Assembly: GCA_026394935.1 (NCBI GenBank)
Contig: JAPLZR010000013.1
Coordinates: 1-28,960 of the forward strand
Reading direction: 5' to 3'
DNA: 28,960 nt
DNA from: Candidatus Woesearchaeota archaeon
GTDB taxonomy: Archaea; Nanobdellota; Nanobdellia; Woesearchaeales; ARS49
Under the pieces are notes generated by a model. The model did not search any database, had not been told where the DNA came from, and worked only from the letters and a program-made list of their open reading frames with translations. The position numbers were made by a program, and so were the translations under genes. This document shows positions 7,167 to 15,265 of the stretch, in pieces. Each line of letters opens with the position of its first letter. Positions within the stretch are counted from its first letter, which is position 1.

Positions 7167-8554
7167 GTCTTTGGGACACAATACTGAAAAACCTACCAGA
7201 AGTCAGCCATCCAACACAAAAAAAGTTATCATTCAAAGAAAAACTCAAATGGACCGGCATAATACTTCTATTATTCTTCATATTGGGCCTTGTCCCCTTA
7301 TTCGGACTAGGACAAAACGCTTTGCAAAGATTTGAACTATTATCGATTATCCTTGGAGCAAGCTTTGGAAGCATAATCTCGCTGGGAATCGGACCAATAG
7401 TCACAGCAAGCATAGTTCTGCAATTACTTAATGGAAGCGGACTGGTAAAATTTGATTTAACCACAAAAGAAGGAAAACAAAGATTCCAAGGACTCCAAAA
7501 AATAATGGCAGTATTCTTTGTCATATTCGAATCAGCAATATACGTCTTCATGGGAGGACTCGCACCACCAGAAGCACTGGCAGGAACATTCGTATACTTC
7601 CAGCTAGAACTATTACTGGTATTCCAACTCATCCTCGGAGGAATACTAATCATGTTCATGGACGAAGTAACAACCAAATGGGGATTTGGCTCAGGAGTTT
7701 CGCTATTTATTGCAGCAGGAGTCTCACAATCACTATTCATCAGAATATTATCACCACTGCCCTCACCAACAAACCCAAGCATAGCAACAGGAGCGCTACC
7801 AGCACTATTTCAGAGTTTGTCAGCAGGAGACCCACAAACAGCACTACTAATGATATCAGGAATACTATCAACCGTAGTAATCTTCGCCATAGCAGTATAC
7901 GCACAAGCAATGAAAGTAGAAATACCACTATCATTCGGCAGAGTACGAGGACACGGCATAAGATGGCCATTACACTTCATCTACACATCAAACATCCCAG
8001 TCATCTTAATCAGCGCATTACTGGCAAACGTACAACTATGGGCAAGACTGCTCCAAAACTGGGGATTCCCCCTCTTAGGAACATTCGCAGGAAACTCACC
8101 AGCAACAGGATTCGTAGCATGGGTAACACCGCCAGACATTGTAGGAAGCCTCATAAGAGGAGGACTAACAGCAGGAACAGTACTCCAAGGAATGGTTTAC
8201 ATCATATTCATGATAGTAGGAGCAGTCATATTCTCCTGGTTCTGGGTACAAACATCAGGCATGGACGCAAGAAGCCAAGCAAAACAAATCATGGCATCAG
8301 GACTCCAAATACCGGGATTCAGAAAAGATGAACGCGTTCTGGAGAGACTGTTACAGAGGTACATCATTCCACTAACAATAATGGGAGCAATAGCAGTAGG
8401 ACTACTTGCAGGACTAGCAGACATCAGCGGATGTCTAACAAACGGAACAAGCCTATTACTGTCAGTCATGATAATCTACAGGTTATATGAAGACATCGCA
8501 AGACAACACATGATGGACATGAACCCCATGCTAAGAAAATTCATGGGAGGATAA
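7163..8554 (+). CDS. secY: Protein translocase subunit SecY (Sec61α)
   Basis: A 463-aa polytopic protein with ten predicted membrane segments, the channel-forming subunit that moves proteins across or into the cell membrane. The plug and second helix region (GASFGSIISLGIGPIVTASIVLQLL) and the cytosolic loop before TM7 (PLSFGRVRGHGIRWPLHFIYTSNIPVIL) are diagnostic. It is the usual last large gene of the archaeal spc-like operon. The next gene is a YidC-like insertase, so two membrane-insertion machines are co-transcribed with ribosomal proteins. The adenylate kinase gene often found next is absent. Confidence 0.96.
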   Translation: MSLWDTILKNLPEVSHPTQKKLSFKEKLKWTGIILLLFFILGLVPLFGLGQNALQRFELLSIILGASFGSIISLGIGPIVTASIVLQLLNGSGLVKFDLTTKEGKQRFQGLQKIMAVFFVIFESAIYVFMGGLAPPEALAGTFVYFQLELLLVFQLILGGILIMFMDEVTTKWGFGSGVSLFIAAGVSQSLFIRILSPLPSPTNPSIATGALPALFQSLSAGDPQTALLMISGILSTVVIFAIAVYAQAMKVEIPLSFGRVRGHGIRWPLHFIYTSNIPVILISALLANVQLWARLLQNWGFPLLGTFAGNSPATGFVAWVTPPDIVGSLIRGGLTAGTVLQGMVYIIFMIVGAVIFSWFWVQTSGMDARSQAKQIMASGLQIPGFRKDERVLERLLQRYIIPLTIMGAIAVGLLAGLADISGCLTNGTSLLLSVMIIYRLYEDIARQHMMDMNPMLRKFMGG

Positions 8555-8555
8555 A

Positions 8556-9287
8556 TTGATACAAGAATTCTTTGACAAAACACTCGGCTTCATGCTAAAC
8601 TGGGACCCACTATGGGCGATATTAGTATTGTCACTTGCCATTTCATTACTGATTGTGGTGATATACAAATACTTCACAAACCAGGAAGAAATGAAACAAA
8701 TGAAAGACGACCTGAAAAAATACCAGCAAAAAATGAAAGAAACAAAAGACATGGAACAGCTGGGAAAAATACAAAAAGACACTATGAGCCTTAACATGAA
8801 ATACATGGGCAAAAGCATGAAGCCCACGCTGATCACATTTATTCCAATATTACTTATTTTCGGCTGGATGAACGCACACTTCGCTTATGAACCATTATTA
8901 CCAGACACAGAATTCAACATGACTGCAACAATGGCAAAAGGCATCGAAGGAAACGTCACAATAAACGTGCCGGAAGGACTGCAAATAGTTGGAACGAATA
9001 CAAAAGAGATAACTGAAAGAGAAGCGATGTTCTCACTGAAAGGAAAACGAGGAGAATACTTCGCAACACTAGCAAGCAACGGACAGGAAATAGACAAAAA
9101 GATTATTATTACAACAGAGCCCAGATACGCAACAACGCCGGAGAGTTATAAGAGCGACGTGTTCAAAACAGTAACACTAGGAAACAAACAACTCAAAGTC
9201 TTCTGGAAACTCAGCTGGATATGGGTGTACATCATATCAGCAATACTAATCAGCACAGGACTGAGAAAAGTAATGAAAGTGTATTAA
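8556..9287 (+). CDS. EMC3/TMCO1-family (DUF106) membrane insertase, YidC/Oxa1 superfamily
   Basis: A 243-aa protein with a TTG start 1 nt after the secY stop; a GGGAGG just upstream (about 8545-8550) supports that unusual start. Membrane segment 1 lies near residues 20-40 (AILVLSLAISLLIVVIYKYF). It is followed by a Lys/Met/Gln-rich coiled coil (EEMKQMKDDLKKYQQKMKETKDMEQL), segment 2 (TLITFIPILLIFGWMNAHFAY), a roughly 90-aa extracytoplasmic β domain and a last segment (LSWIWVYIISAILISTGLRKVMKVY). This is the archaeal DUF106 layout, known to be related to YidC, Oxa1 and EMC3. Its place after secY fits co-translational insertion. Confidence 0.88.
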   Translation: MIQEFFDKTLGFMLNWDPLWAILVLSLAISLLIVVIYKYFTNQEEMKQMKDDLKKYQQKMKETKDMEQLGKIQKDTMSLNMKYMGKSMKPTLITFIPILLIFGWMNAHFAYEPLLPDTEFNMTATMAKGIEGNVTINVPEGLQIVGTNTKEITEREAMFSLKGKRGEYFATLASNGQEIDKKIIITTEPRYATTPESYKSDVFKTVTLGNKQLKVFWKLSWIWVYIISAILISTGLRKVMKVY

Positions 9288-9307
9288 TTTCCATATTTAA
9301 AATAATT

Positions 9308-9390
9308 CATTCTTATCGACGATATGACCACTACAGTATATAAATCACAAAGTATTTAAACCACCCCTTTTTAAATCACGTCGGGGGGAT
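9308..9390 (+). promoter_or_regulatory. tbp promoter with upstream box shared with mcm
   Basis: Four elements in order: a box ending TCGACGATA (9316-9324), a perfect TATATAA (in 9336-9343), a second A/T box CTTTTTAAATC (9367-9377) and a G-rich ribosome-binding site GGGGGGAT (9383-9390) before ATG 9396. The same four elements in the same order precede mcm. Which A/T box serves as TATA is unclear: the first gives a leader of about 30 nt that includes the GGGGGGAT, the second an almost leaderless transcript. Confidence 0.6.
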
Positions 9391-9395
9391 AAAAC

Positions 9396-9962
9396 ATGGC
9401 AAAGAAAGCAAAAGAAACTTCTCAACGAGAAATCAAAGTTGTAAACATAGTAGTCAGCGCATCACTCGGACACGACATACCACTCGAAAAAATGGCAGCA
9501 ACACTGTCAAACACAGAGTACAACCCAGAACAGTTCCCAGGACTTGTTATAAGGATTAAAGAGCCAAAAACCTCTGCTTTGATATTCAGCTCAGGCAAAA
9601 TAGTATGCACAGGCGCACGCACAATGGCGAACGTGCACGAAAGCATCAGAAAAATAATCAAATCACTTGAAAAAATAAACGTCAAAATCAAAGACTTCCC
9701 AGAAGTCAAAATCCAGAACATCGTAGCGGCAGGAAGCGTAGGAATGGCACTAAACCTGAACATACTTGCAATGAAGCTCGAAAACACAGAGTACGAACCA
9801 GAACAGTTCCCAGGACTCGTATACAAACTACCAGAACAAAAAGCAACATTCCTATTGTTCTCAAACGGAAAAATAGTCTGCACAGGAACAAAATCAGAAG
9901 AAGAAGTAAACATAGCACTAGACAAGCTGATTGAGAACCTGAAGAAAGTCAAGCAGAAGTAA
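9396..9962 (+). CDS. tbp: TATA-box-binding protein TBP
   Basis: A 188-aa protein made of the two direct repeats of the TBP saddle (about residues 12-97 and 103-188). Repeat 1 has NTEYNPEQFPGLVIRI and FSSGKIVCTGAR; repeat 2 has NTEYEPEQFPGLVYKL and FSNGKIVCTGTK. TBP binds archaeal TATA boxes and recruits TFB and RNA polymerase. It stands alone between the ribosomal operon and mcm with its own promoter, and its upstream motif is repeated before mcm, so the two may be co-regulated. Confidence 0.97.
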   Translation: MAKKAKETSQREIKVVNIVVSASLGHDIPLEKMAATLSNTEYNPEQFPGLVIRIKEPKTSALIFSSGKIVCTGARTMANVHESIRKIIKSLEKINVKIKDFPEVKIQNIVAAGSVGMALNLNILAMKLENTEYEPEQFPGLVYKLPEQKATFLLFSNGKIVCTGTKSEEEVNIALDKLIENLKKVKQK

Positions 9963-9969
9963 ATACTAT

Positions 9970-9975
9970 TTTTTA
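9970..9975 (+). terminator. Oligo-T terminator after tbp
   Basis: A run of six T begins 8 nt after the tbp stop. Short T runs on the coding strand are the usual archaeal intrinsic termination signal. The dyad at 9992-10006 lies downstream and is read here as a promoter/ORB element rather than a terminator hairpin. Confidence 0.5.
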
Positions 9976-9977
9976 TC

Positions 9978-10072
9978 ATTCTCGACGATAGTTTCCATCG
10001 GAAACGTTAGGGTATATAACTCAAACACCACAAACCTTTTTAAGTTCCCCTCTATTTCTAAACAGGGGGATA
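9978..10072 (+). promoter_or_regulatory. mcm promoter with embedded ORB-like dyad
   Basis: In order: TCGACGATA (9983-9991), the perfect inverted repeat GTTTCC-ATC-GGAAAC (9992-10006), TATATAA (in 10013-10020), CTTTTTAA (10036-10043), and GGGGGATAA just before ATG 10074. The dyad plus the following GTTAGGGT (10007-10014) resembles an origin recognition box and matches the two sites next to cdc6 at 14 and 15 of 20 positions. It abuts the first TATA box, so a protein bound here would be placed to block or modulate mcm transcription. Confidence 0.55.
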
Positions 10073-10073
10073 A

Positions 10074-13031
10074 ATGGACGCTACTACCTTAATCACGAAA
10101 ACGCAAGACTTTCTTGAAAAAATGTACTATGACCAGATACTTGAAAGAATAAGAAAAGGAGAAAAAAGCCTCACAGTAGAATTCAACAATCTGGCAATGC
10201 ACGACCCAGAAGTAGCAGACCTGCTACTAGACCAGCCGGAAGAAGTCCTCAAAGCAGCAGAAATAGCAGTAGAACAACTAAACATCGGACAAACAGTCAA
10301 AGGATTCGTATTAAGGTTCAGAGCACTGCCGAAAAGCGCGCAAATAATGATAAGAGAAATCAGAAGCAAACACCTCAACAAACTATACGGATTCCAAGGA
10401 GTGGTAAGAAACAAAAGCGAAGTAAGACCGCAAGTAGCAGCAGCAAAATTCGAATGCCCAAGCTGCGGAAACACACACTCAATTTTACAACTCGACAGCA
10501 AATTCCAGGAACCAACAAGATGCAGCTGCGGAAGAAAAGGCAAATTCAGACTCGTAAGCAAAGAACTCGTAGACGCGCAAATGATGGTGCTCGAAGAAGT
10601 ACCAGAACAATTAGACGGAGGAGAACAACCAAAAAGAATGAACATCCTCCTAAAAAACGATTTAGTATCTCCTCTTACTGAGAAAAGAACAAACCCCGGA
10701 GCAAGAGTGGCAGTAACAGGACAAGTAAAAGAAGTCCCAATATTCCTAAAAACAGGAGGACAAAGCACCAAGTTCGACCTGTTCATAGAAGCAAACCAGT
10801 TAGAAGGCGTAGACGAAGACTACAGCGAAATCAACATACTGCCAGAAGAACTCAAAGAAATCAAAGACTTAGCAGCAGACCCAAACCTAATGAGAAAAAT
10901 AGTCAGCTCAATGGCGCCAAGCATCTACGGACACGACAAAATCAAAGAATCACTCGCACTACAATTAGCAGGAGGAGTACGAAAGAAAAGAGACGACGGA
11001 ATAGTAACAAGAGGAGACATACACGTACTATTAGTAGGAGACCCAGGAGCGGCAAAATCACAATTACTCAAAAGAATGCAGTTCGTAGCACCCAAAGGAC
11101 GATATGTAACAGGAAAGGGCGCAAGCGGCGCAGGACTTTCAGCAGCAGTAGTCAAAGACGAATTCCTGCAAGGATGGAGCCTGGAAGCAGGAGCATTAGT
11201 TCTGGCAAACAAAGGTTTATGTTGTATTGACGAAATGGACAAAATGACAAAAGAAGACGGATGGGCAATGCACGAAGCACTAGAACAGCAAAGCGTCACA
11301 ATCAGCAAAGCAAACATACAAGCATCACTAAGGTGCGAGACAACAGTACTAGCAGCAGCAAACCCGAAATTCGGAAGATTCGACCCATACGATACTGTCG
11401 CCAGCCAAATAAACCTGGCACCAACACTCATCAACAGATTCGACCTAATATTTCCAATCAAAGACCTGCCAGACGCAACAAAAGACGAAAAAATGGCGAA
11501 ATTCATTTTAGAACTGCACAAAAACAATGTTGAAAAACCAGAAATCAACACGAAACTACTAAGAAAATACTTCGCATACGCAAGACAAAACATATTCCCG
11601 AAACTAACAGACGCGGCAGCAGAAGAACTGCAGGAATACTACCTAAAAATGCGAGCATCAGCAAGCGGAGAAATAAAAGCAATCCCCATATCAGCAAGAC
11701 AACTGGAAGGACTGGTAAGACTATCAGAAGCATCAGCAAGGCTGAGACTAAGCGACAAGGTGCTCAAAAGAGACGCGAAAAAAGCAGTAGAACTGATGGA
11801 TTACTGCTTAAGACAGGTAGCACTTGATGAAAAAACAGGAACGTTCGACATCGACAGAATAGCAACAGACACGCCGGCAAGCACGAGAAACAAGCTAATC
11901 ATAATCAAAGAACTAATACAAGTAAGACAAAAAAAGATGGTGCAGGAAACCTTAGCAGAATACGTACGCCGGCTCCTACAACAAGGATACGATGCCGGAA
12001 CAATCAGAACTACACTGATTAACGCAGGCTATTCTCCAACCGACGTCAATTACGCAATGCAACTCGCAGGAGCGCCTGCAGAAAGACACATAAACACCAA
12101 AACACTCATAATCGCATTCCTGATAATACTGGTGCTGGCAGGAGGAGTATTGATAATACTCAAACTCATACAGCCCGCACCTGTTGTACTACGCTTTTCA
12201 GCAAACCTGTTCAGCACAAAAATATCAACCGGACAAGATTTAGCAGTAAACTTTGAAATACAAAACCCAAGCGGAAGAAAAACCAACGGCCTAATAGACT
12301 ATAAGGTAACAGGACCAGAAGGCAAAATAGCATCAAAAACGGAAAGCTTCACAGCAACAACACGCACAAGCGTTCCAAGCACACTATCACTACCAGGAGC
12401 AACGCCAGGAGCATACACACTAGAAGCAACACTAACATACGGCGATAAAACAATAACAAAAACAGCAGATTTTGAAATAACGGAAAAAACCAAAGCACCA
12501 ACACCAGGCGAAACACTAAAAGAAAAAACAACAGAAGCAGCAAAAATCTCACAACAAACCTGCCCAGGAGGATGCGACGACCTCAACTTCTGCACAACAG
12601 ACACCTGCGTAAACGGAGAATGCACCAGCACACCAATCAAGCCCTGCTGCGGAAACAACCAATGCGAAGCAGGAGAAACCATGTCAACCTGCGTACTAGA
12701 CTGCGCTGAAAGACCAACAGGACCAGACGCGATCAAAGAAACAGCAAAAGAACTAGCAGCCACAGACCTTCCAAAAGCGCTGGAAGCATGCAAATCAATG
12801 TCGCAACGAACGCTCGTAGACGGCTGCTTAAACATAATCTCAGAAGCAAGCGGAAGCAAAGAACCATGCACGCAAGTAACAGATTCAGACGTCAGAGACG
12901 CGTGCTACATCCCATTCGCATACAAAAACGACTTCTCAGTCTGCAATGAAATAACAAATCCGTACATGAAAAATTCCTGCCAGTCCCTGGCAGAACTTAC
13001 AAATATACAAGCAACACTACCACAACAGTAG
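10074..13031 (+). CDS. mcm: MCM replicative helicase fused to a membrane-anchored Cys-rich ectodomain
   Basis: A 985-aa frame. Residues 1 to about 620 are MCM: an N-terminal domain with a zinc site (C128, C131, C150, C152), Walker A GDPGAAKS at 322-329, Walker B CIDEMDK at 384-390, and an arginine-finger region (INRFDLIF). MCM unwinds DNA at the fork. The C-terminal winged helix stops after its first helix (NKLIIIKELIQVRQKKM). The frame then reads an EYVRRLLQQGYDAGTIRTTL helical motif, a membrane span (677-699, IIAFLIILVLAGGVLIIL), an Ig-like/CARDB-type β domain, a cluster of ten Cys, and a tail with six more. Predicted topology is helicase inside, ectodomain outside. An internal ATG at 11937 (residue 622) could start the membrane protein alone; no stop or Shine-Dalgarno separates the parts. 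A true fusion is my reading; an assembly deletion cannot be excluded. Confidence 0.9.
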   Translation: MDATTLITKTQDFLEKMYYDQILERIRKGEKSLTVEFNNLAMHDPEVADLLLDQPEEVLKAAEIAVEQLNIGQTVKGFVLRFRALPKSAQIMIREIRSKHLNKLYGFQGVVRNKSEVRPQVAAAKFECPSCGNTHSILQLDSKFQEPTRCSCGRKGKFRLVSKELVDAQMMVLEEVPEQLDGGEQPKRMNILLKNDLVSPLTEKRTNPGARVAVTGQVKEVPIFLKTGGQSTKFDLFIEANQLEGVDEDYSEINILPEELKEIKDLAADPNLMRKIVSSMAPSIYGHDKIKESLALQLAGGVRKKRDDGIVTRGDIHVLLVGDPGAAKSQLLKRMQFVAPKGRYVTGKGASGAGLSAAVVKDEFLQGWSLEAGALVLANKGLCCIDEMDKMTKEDGWAMHEALEQQSVTISKANIQASLRCETTVLAAANPKFGRFDPYDTVASQINLAPTLINRFDLIFPIKDLPDATKDEKMAKFILELHKNNVEKPEINTKLLRKYFAYARQNIFPKLTDAAAEELQEYYLKMRASASGEIKAIPISARQLEGLVRLSEASARLRLSDKVLKRDAKKAVELMDYCLRQVALDEKTGTFDIDRIATDTPASTRNKLIIIKELIQVRQKKMVQETLAEYVRRLLQQGYDAGTIRTTLINAGYSPTDVNYAMQLAGAPAERHINTKTLIIAFLIILVLAGGVLIILKLIQPAPVVLRFSANLFSTKISTGQDLAVNFEIQNPSGRKTNGLIDYKVTGPEGKIASKTESFTATTRTSVPSTLSLPGATPGAYTLEATLTYGDKTITKTADFEITEKTKAPTPGETLKEKTTEAAKISQQTCPGGCDDLNFCTTDTCVNGECTSTPIKPCCGNNQCEAGETMSTCVLDCAERPTGPDAIKETAKELAATDLPKALEACKSMSQRTLVDGCLNIISEASGSKEPCTQVTDSDVRDACYIPFAYKNDFSVCNEITNPYMKNSCQSLAELTNIQATLPQQ

Positions 13032-13043
13032 AGAACATAAAAA

Positions 13044-13052
13044 CATATAAAC
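13044..13052 (+). promoter_or_regulatory. TATA box for the RPA-like gene
   Basis: CATATAAAC is centred about 27 nt before the GTG at 13075, the usual distance from TATA centre to transcription start in archaea. The mRNA is therefore probably leaderless, which supports the GTG start. The box begins 13 nt after the mcm-fusion stop. Confidence 0.6.
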
Positions 13053-13074
13053 CGAAAACTGGAATTCTAACCTG

Positions 13075-13575
13075 GTGGAAAGAGATACAGCAAAACACGT
13101 CTGGATATCAGAACTGCTCAGCGGAAGCCTTCTACTCCGAGAAAACTCGCCAAGCGAAATCCTGCTAAAAGACGGAAGCGCGATAACCAGGGCACGAATG
13201 TACGGCATTGTCGTATCAACAAACGAACTAGTAGTAGACGACAGCACAGGAAGCATACTAGTAAGAACTTTTGAAAACTCTTTCAACGCCAACATTGGCG
13301 ACACTGTACTCGTAATAGGAAGACCAAGAATGCACAACGACCAATGCTACATACTGGGAGAAATAGTCAAAAAAATAGACCCAAAATGGCTAGAAATAAG
13401 AGAAAAAACACACCCAAGACAAGACCCGATAAGCATAATACGCACATTAGACAAAGGAGAAGGAGCAGACTACCAAAAAGTCGCCAGCCAAATAGGAGAA
13501 GACAAAGTAATACACCTGCTATCAACAGGAGAAATATTTGAAACAAGACCTGGAAAGCTAAGAATTCTGGAATAA
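13075..13575 (+). CDS. RPA32-like single-stranded-DNA-binding OB-fold protein
   Basis: A 166-aa protein with a GTG start. The N-terminus RDTAKHVWISELLSGSLL and the OB barrel (ARMYGIVVSTNELVVDDSTGSILVRTFENSF…IGDTVLVIGRPRMHNDQCYILGEIVKKIDPKWLEIR) match archaeal RPA32/RPA2-like proteins, which coat ssDNA with larger RPA subunits. The C-terminal 45 residues (ISIIRTLDKGEGADYQKVASQIGEDKVIHLLSTGEIFETRPGKLRIL) look like the winged-helix protein-interaction module. Its place just after mcm fits a fork role. I call the family, not the exact subunit. Confidence 0.8.
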   Translation: MERDTAKHVWISELLSGSLLLRENSPSEILLKDGSAITRARMYGIVVSTNELVVDDSTGSILVRTFENSFNANIGDTVLVIGRPRMHNDQCYILGEIVKKIDPKWLEIREKTHPRQDPISIIRTLDKGEGADYQKVASQIGEDKVIHLLSTGEIFETRPGKLRILE

Positions 13576-13583
13576 AGCCAAAA

Positions 13584-13593
13584 CTATATAAAG
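13584..13593 (+). promoter_or_regulatory. TATA box for spoIIM-like gene
   Basis: CTATATAAAG is centred about 24 nt before the GTG at 13612, consistent with a leaderless transcript and with that non-ATG start. Confidence 0.6.
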
Positions 13594-13611
13594 ACTCCAG
13601 TCAGCTCATAA

Positions 13612-14466
13612 GTGAAAAAGATGGTGCTAGAATCACTATTATCACCGCCGCGCGCAGAGCGACAGCCATTAGCAGTATTACTACTCGGCTTTGCTTACGC
13701 AACATTAGCCATATTTCTATCAATGTGGATATTTGAAGAACAAAGCAGCATGGTCATGGTATTCCTATCAGCAATGGCAGCAATACCATTAATGTTCCAC
13801 ACACTGCGATTTGAAGAAAGCAAAGACTTGAACATAGAAGGACAATCAATGCTAAGAGAGCACGCTCCTGCCCTGTTCTTCTACCTAATGCTGTTCGCAG
13901 GCATGGCAATCGCATTCTCCTTCTGGTACAGCGCTCTGCCCTCAGACGTTGCATCCGGACTATTCAAAGTACAATCACAAACCATAACAAACCTAAACCA
14001 GCACGTAACCGGCCAAATAACACAAACAGCACTACTAAGCAAGATATTCCTAAACAACGTCAAAGTACTAATCTTCTGCATACTATTCAGCTTTTTGTAC
14101 GGCGCAGGAGCAATATTCATTCTCACATGGAACGCCAGCGTAATCGGAGCAGCAGCAGGCAATTTCATACGCACGCACATGGCACAATTCGCAGGCGTTA
14201 CTGGTTTCAGCAAAGTTGCAGCATACTTTTACGTCGGCTCATTAAGCATACTGCGATACGCAATACACGGCGTTCCTGAAATATTTGCATACATCATTGC
14301 AGGAGTGGCCGGAGGCATCCTATCAGTATCAATCGTAAAACACGATTTCGGCACAGGAAAATTCGAAAAAATACTGCTGGACGTTTCAGACCTGCTTTTA
14401 CTATCAGTTCTTGTGCTATTCATCGCAGCACTGCTGGAAGTATTCGTAACACCCGCCCTATTCTAA
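13612..14466 (+). CDS. SpoIIM (DUF95) family membrane protein
   Basis: A 284-aa protein with about six hydrophobic segments and a GTG start. The family signature is in the second half: ILFSFLYGAGAIFILTWNASVIGAAAGNFIR, followed by HGVPEIFAYIIAGVAGGILS, the conserved glutamate-containing helix of SpoIIM/DUF95 proteins. In bacteria SpoIIM is part of an engulfment complex; archaeal members have no settled function. The first roughly 20 residues are cytosolic and basic. It sits between an ssDNA-binding protein and aIF2β, which gives no clear hint of its job. Confidence 0.85.
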   Translation: MKKMVLESLLSPPRAERQPLAVLLLGFAYATLAIFLSMWIFEEQSSMVMVFLSAMAAIPLMFHTLRFEESKDLNIEGQSMLREHAPALFFYLMLFAGMAIAFSFWYSALPSDVASGLFKVQSQTITNLNQHVTGQITQTALLSKIFLNNVKVLIFCILFSFLYGAGAIFILTWNASVIGAAAGNFIRTHMAQFAGVTGFSKVAAYFYVGSLSILRYAIHGVPEIFAYIIAGVAGGILSVSIVKHDFGTGKFEKILLDVSDLLLLSVLVLFIAALLEVFVTPALF

Positions 14467-14477
14467 ATTTGCAAAAT

Positions 14478-14487
14478 GTTTAAATAC
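14478..14487 (+). promoter_or_regulatory. TATA box for aIF2β
   Basis: GTTTAAATAC is centred 27 nt before ATG 14510, suggesting a leaderless mRNA. No Shine-Dalgarno is visible before the ATG. Confidence 0.6.
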
Positions 14488-14509
14488 CCTCATAGAACTT
14501 TATCGTCTT

Positions 14510-14920
14510 ATGGAATATGAACTACTGCTTAAAAGGGCACGCGAACGACTGCCTCAAAGCGTTTTCGAAAAAGAACGCTTTGAAATACCAAAAGCAAAAG
14601 GACACCTTGAAGGCAACAAGACCATCATAACCAACTTCTTACAGATAGCAAGCGTGCTGCGCAGGCAAACAGACCATTTACTGAAATACGTGCTAAAGGA
14701 ACTTGCAACTCCGGGCGAAATATCAAGATCAGGACTACTGGTATTAGGAGCAAAAATGCCAGCAGGCAGGATAAACGACAAAATAAAACAATACGCACAC
14801 GAGTTTGTATTGTGCCCTGACTGCGGAAAGCCAGACACTGAAATCAAAAAAGAAGGAGACTTCAGCTTTTTGAAGTGCTCAGCCTGCGGAAGCAAACACC
14901 CAGTAAAATCGAAAATGTAA
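14510..14920 (+). CDS. eif2b: Translation initiation factor aIF2 subunit beta
   Basis: A 136-aa protein of normal archaeal length. The core has KGHLEGNKTIITNFLQIASVLRRQTDHLLKYVLKELATPGEI, and the C-terminal zinc ribbon has CPDCGKPDTEI…FLKCSACGSKHPVK. aIF2β is part of the heterotrimer that carries initiator tRNA to the 30S subunit. It is followed by a DUF424 gene, a known archaeal pairing. Confidence 0.95.
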   Translation: MEYELLLKRARERLPQSVFEKERFEIPKAKGHLEGNKTIITNFLQIASVLRRQTDHLLKYVLKELATPGEISRSGLLVLGAKMPAGRINDKIKQYAHEFVLCPDCGKPDTEIKKEGDFSFLKCSACGSKHPVKSKM

Positions 14921-14962
14921 TAATCCTTAAAAAACGTGTTCGAAAATGAACAAAACCGACAT

Positions 14963-15265
14963 ATGCCGATGCTTGTAAAAATACACAAAAAAGAAAGCAG
15001 AACGATAATCGCAGTATGCGACAAAGACTTACTAGGCAAACTGTTCGAAGAAAACGGAAAACAACTCGACCTACGAGGAGAATTCTACAAAGGGGAAGAA
15101 CTTGAAATAGAAGAAATAGGAGACTTAATCAGAAACGCGGACGGCGTTAACCTAGTCGGGCAGGAAGCAATAAACCTAGGATTGCAGGAAGGAGTAATAG
15201 GACAAGAAAACATCATAATAATAAAAGGAATACCGCACGCACAAGCAATACTGATACACGAATGA
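14963..15265 (+). CDS. DUF424 family protein
   Basis: About 100 aa. The product MPMLVKIHKKESRTIIAVCDKDLLGKLFEENGKQLDLRGEFYKG… fits DUF424, a small archaeal family of unknown function often encoded beside aIF2β and suspected to act in translation. The frame opens at a GTG at 14936, but family members begin close to the LVKIHKK segment, and an A/T box (about 14927-14935) lies about 30 nt before ATG 14963, so I chose that start; ATG 14969 is also possible. Its TGA directly abuts the stop of the convergent Nudix gene. Confidence 0.8.
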   Translation: MPMLVKIHKKESRTIIAVCDKDLLGKLFEENGKQLDLRGEFYKGEELEIEEIGDLIRNADGVNLVGQEAINLGLQEGVIGQENIIIIKGIPHAQAILIHE

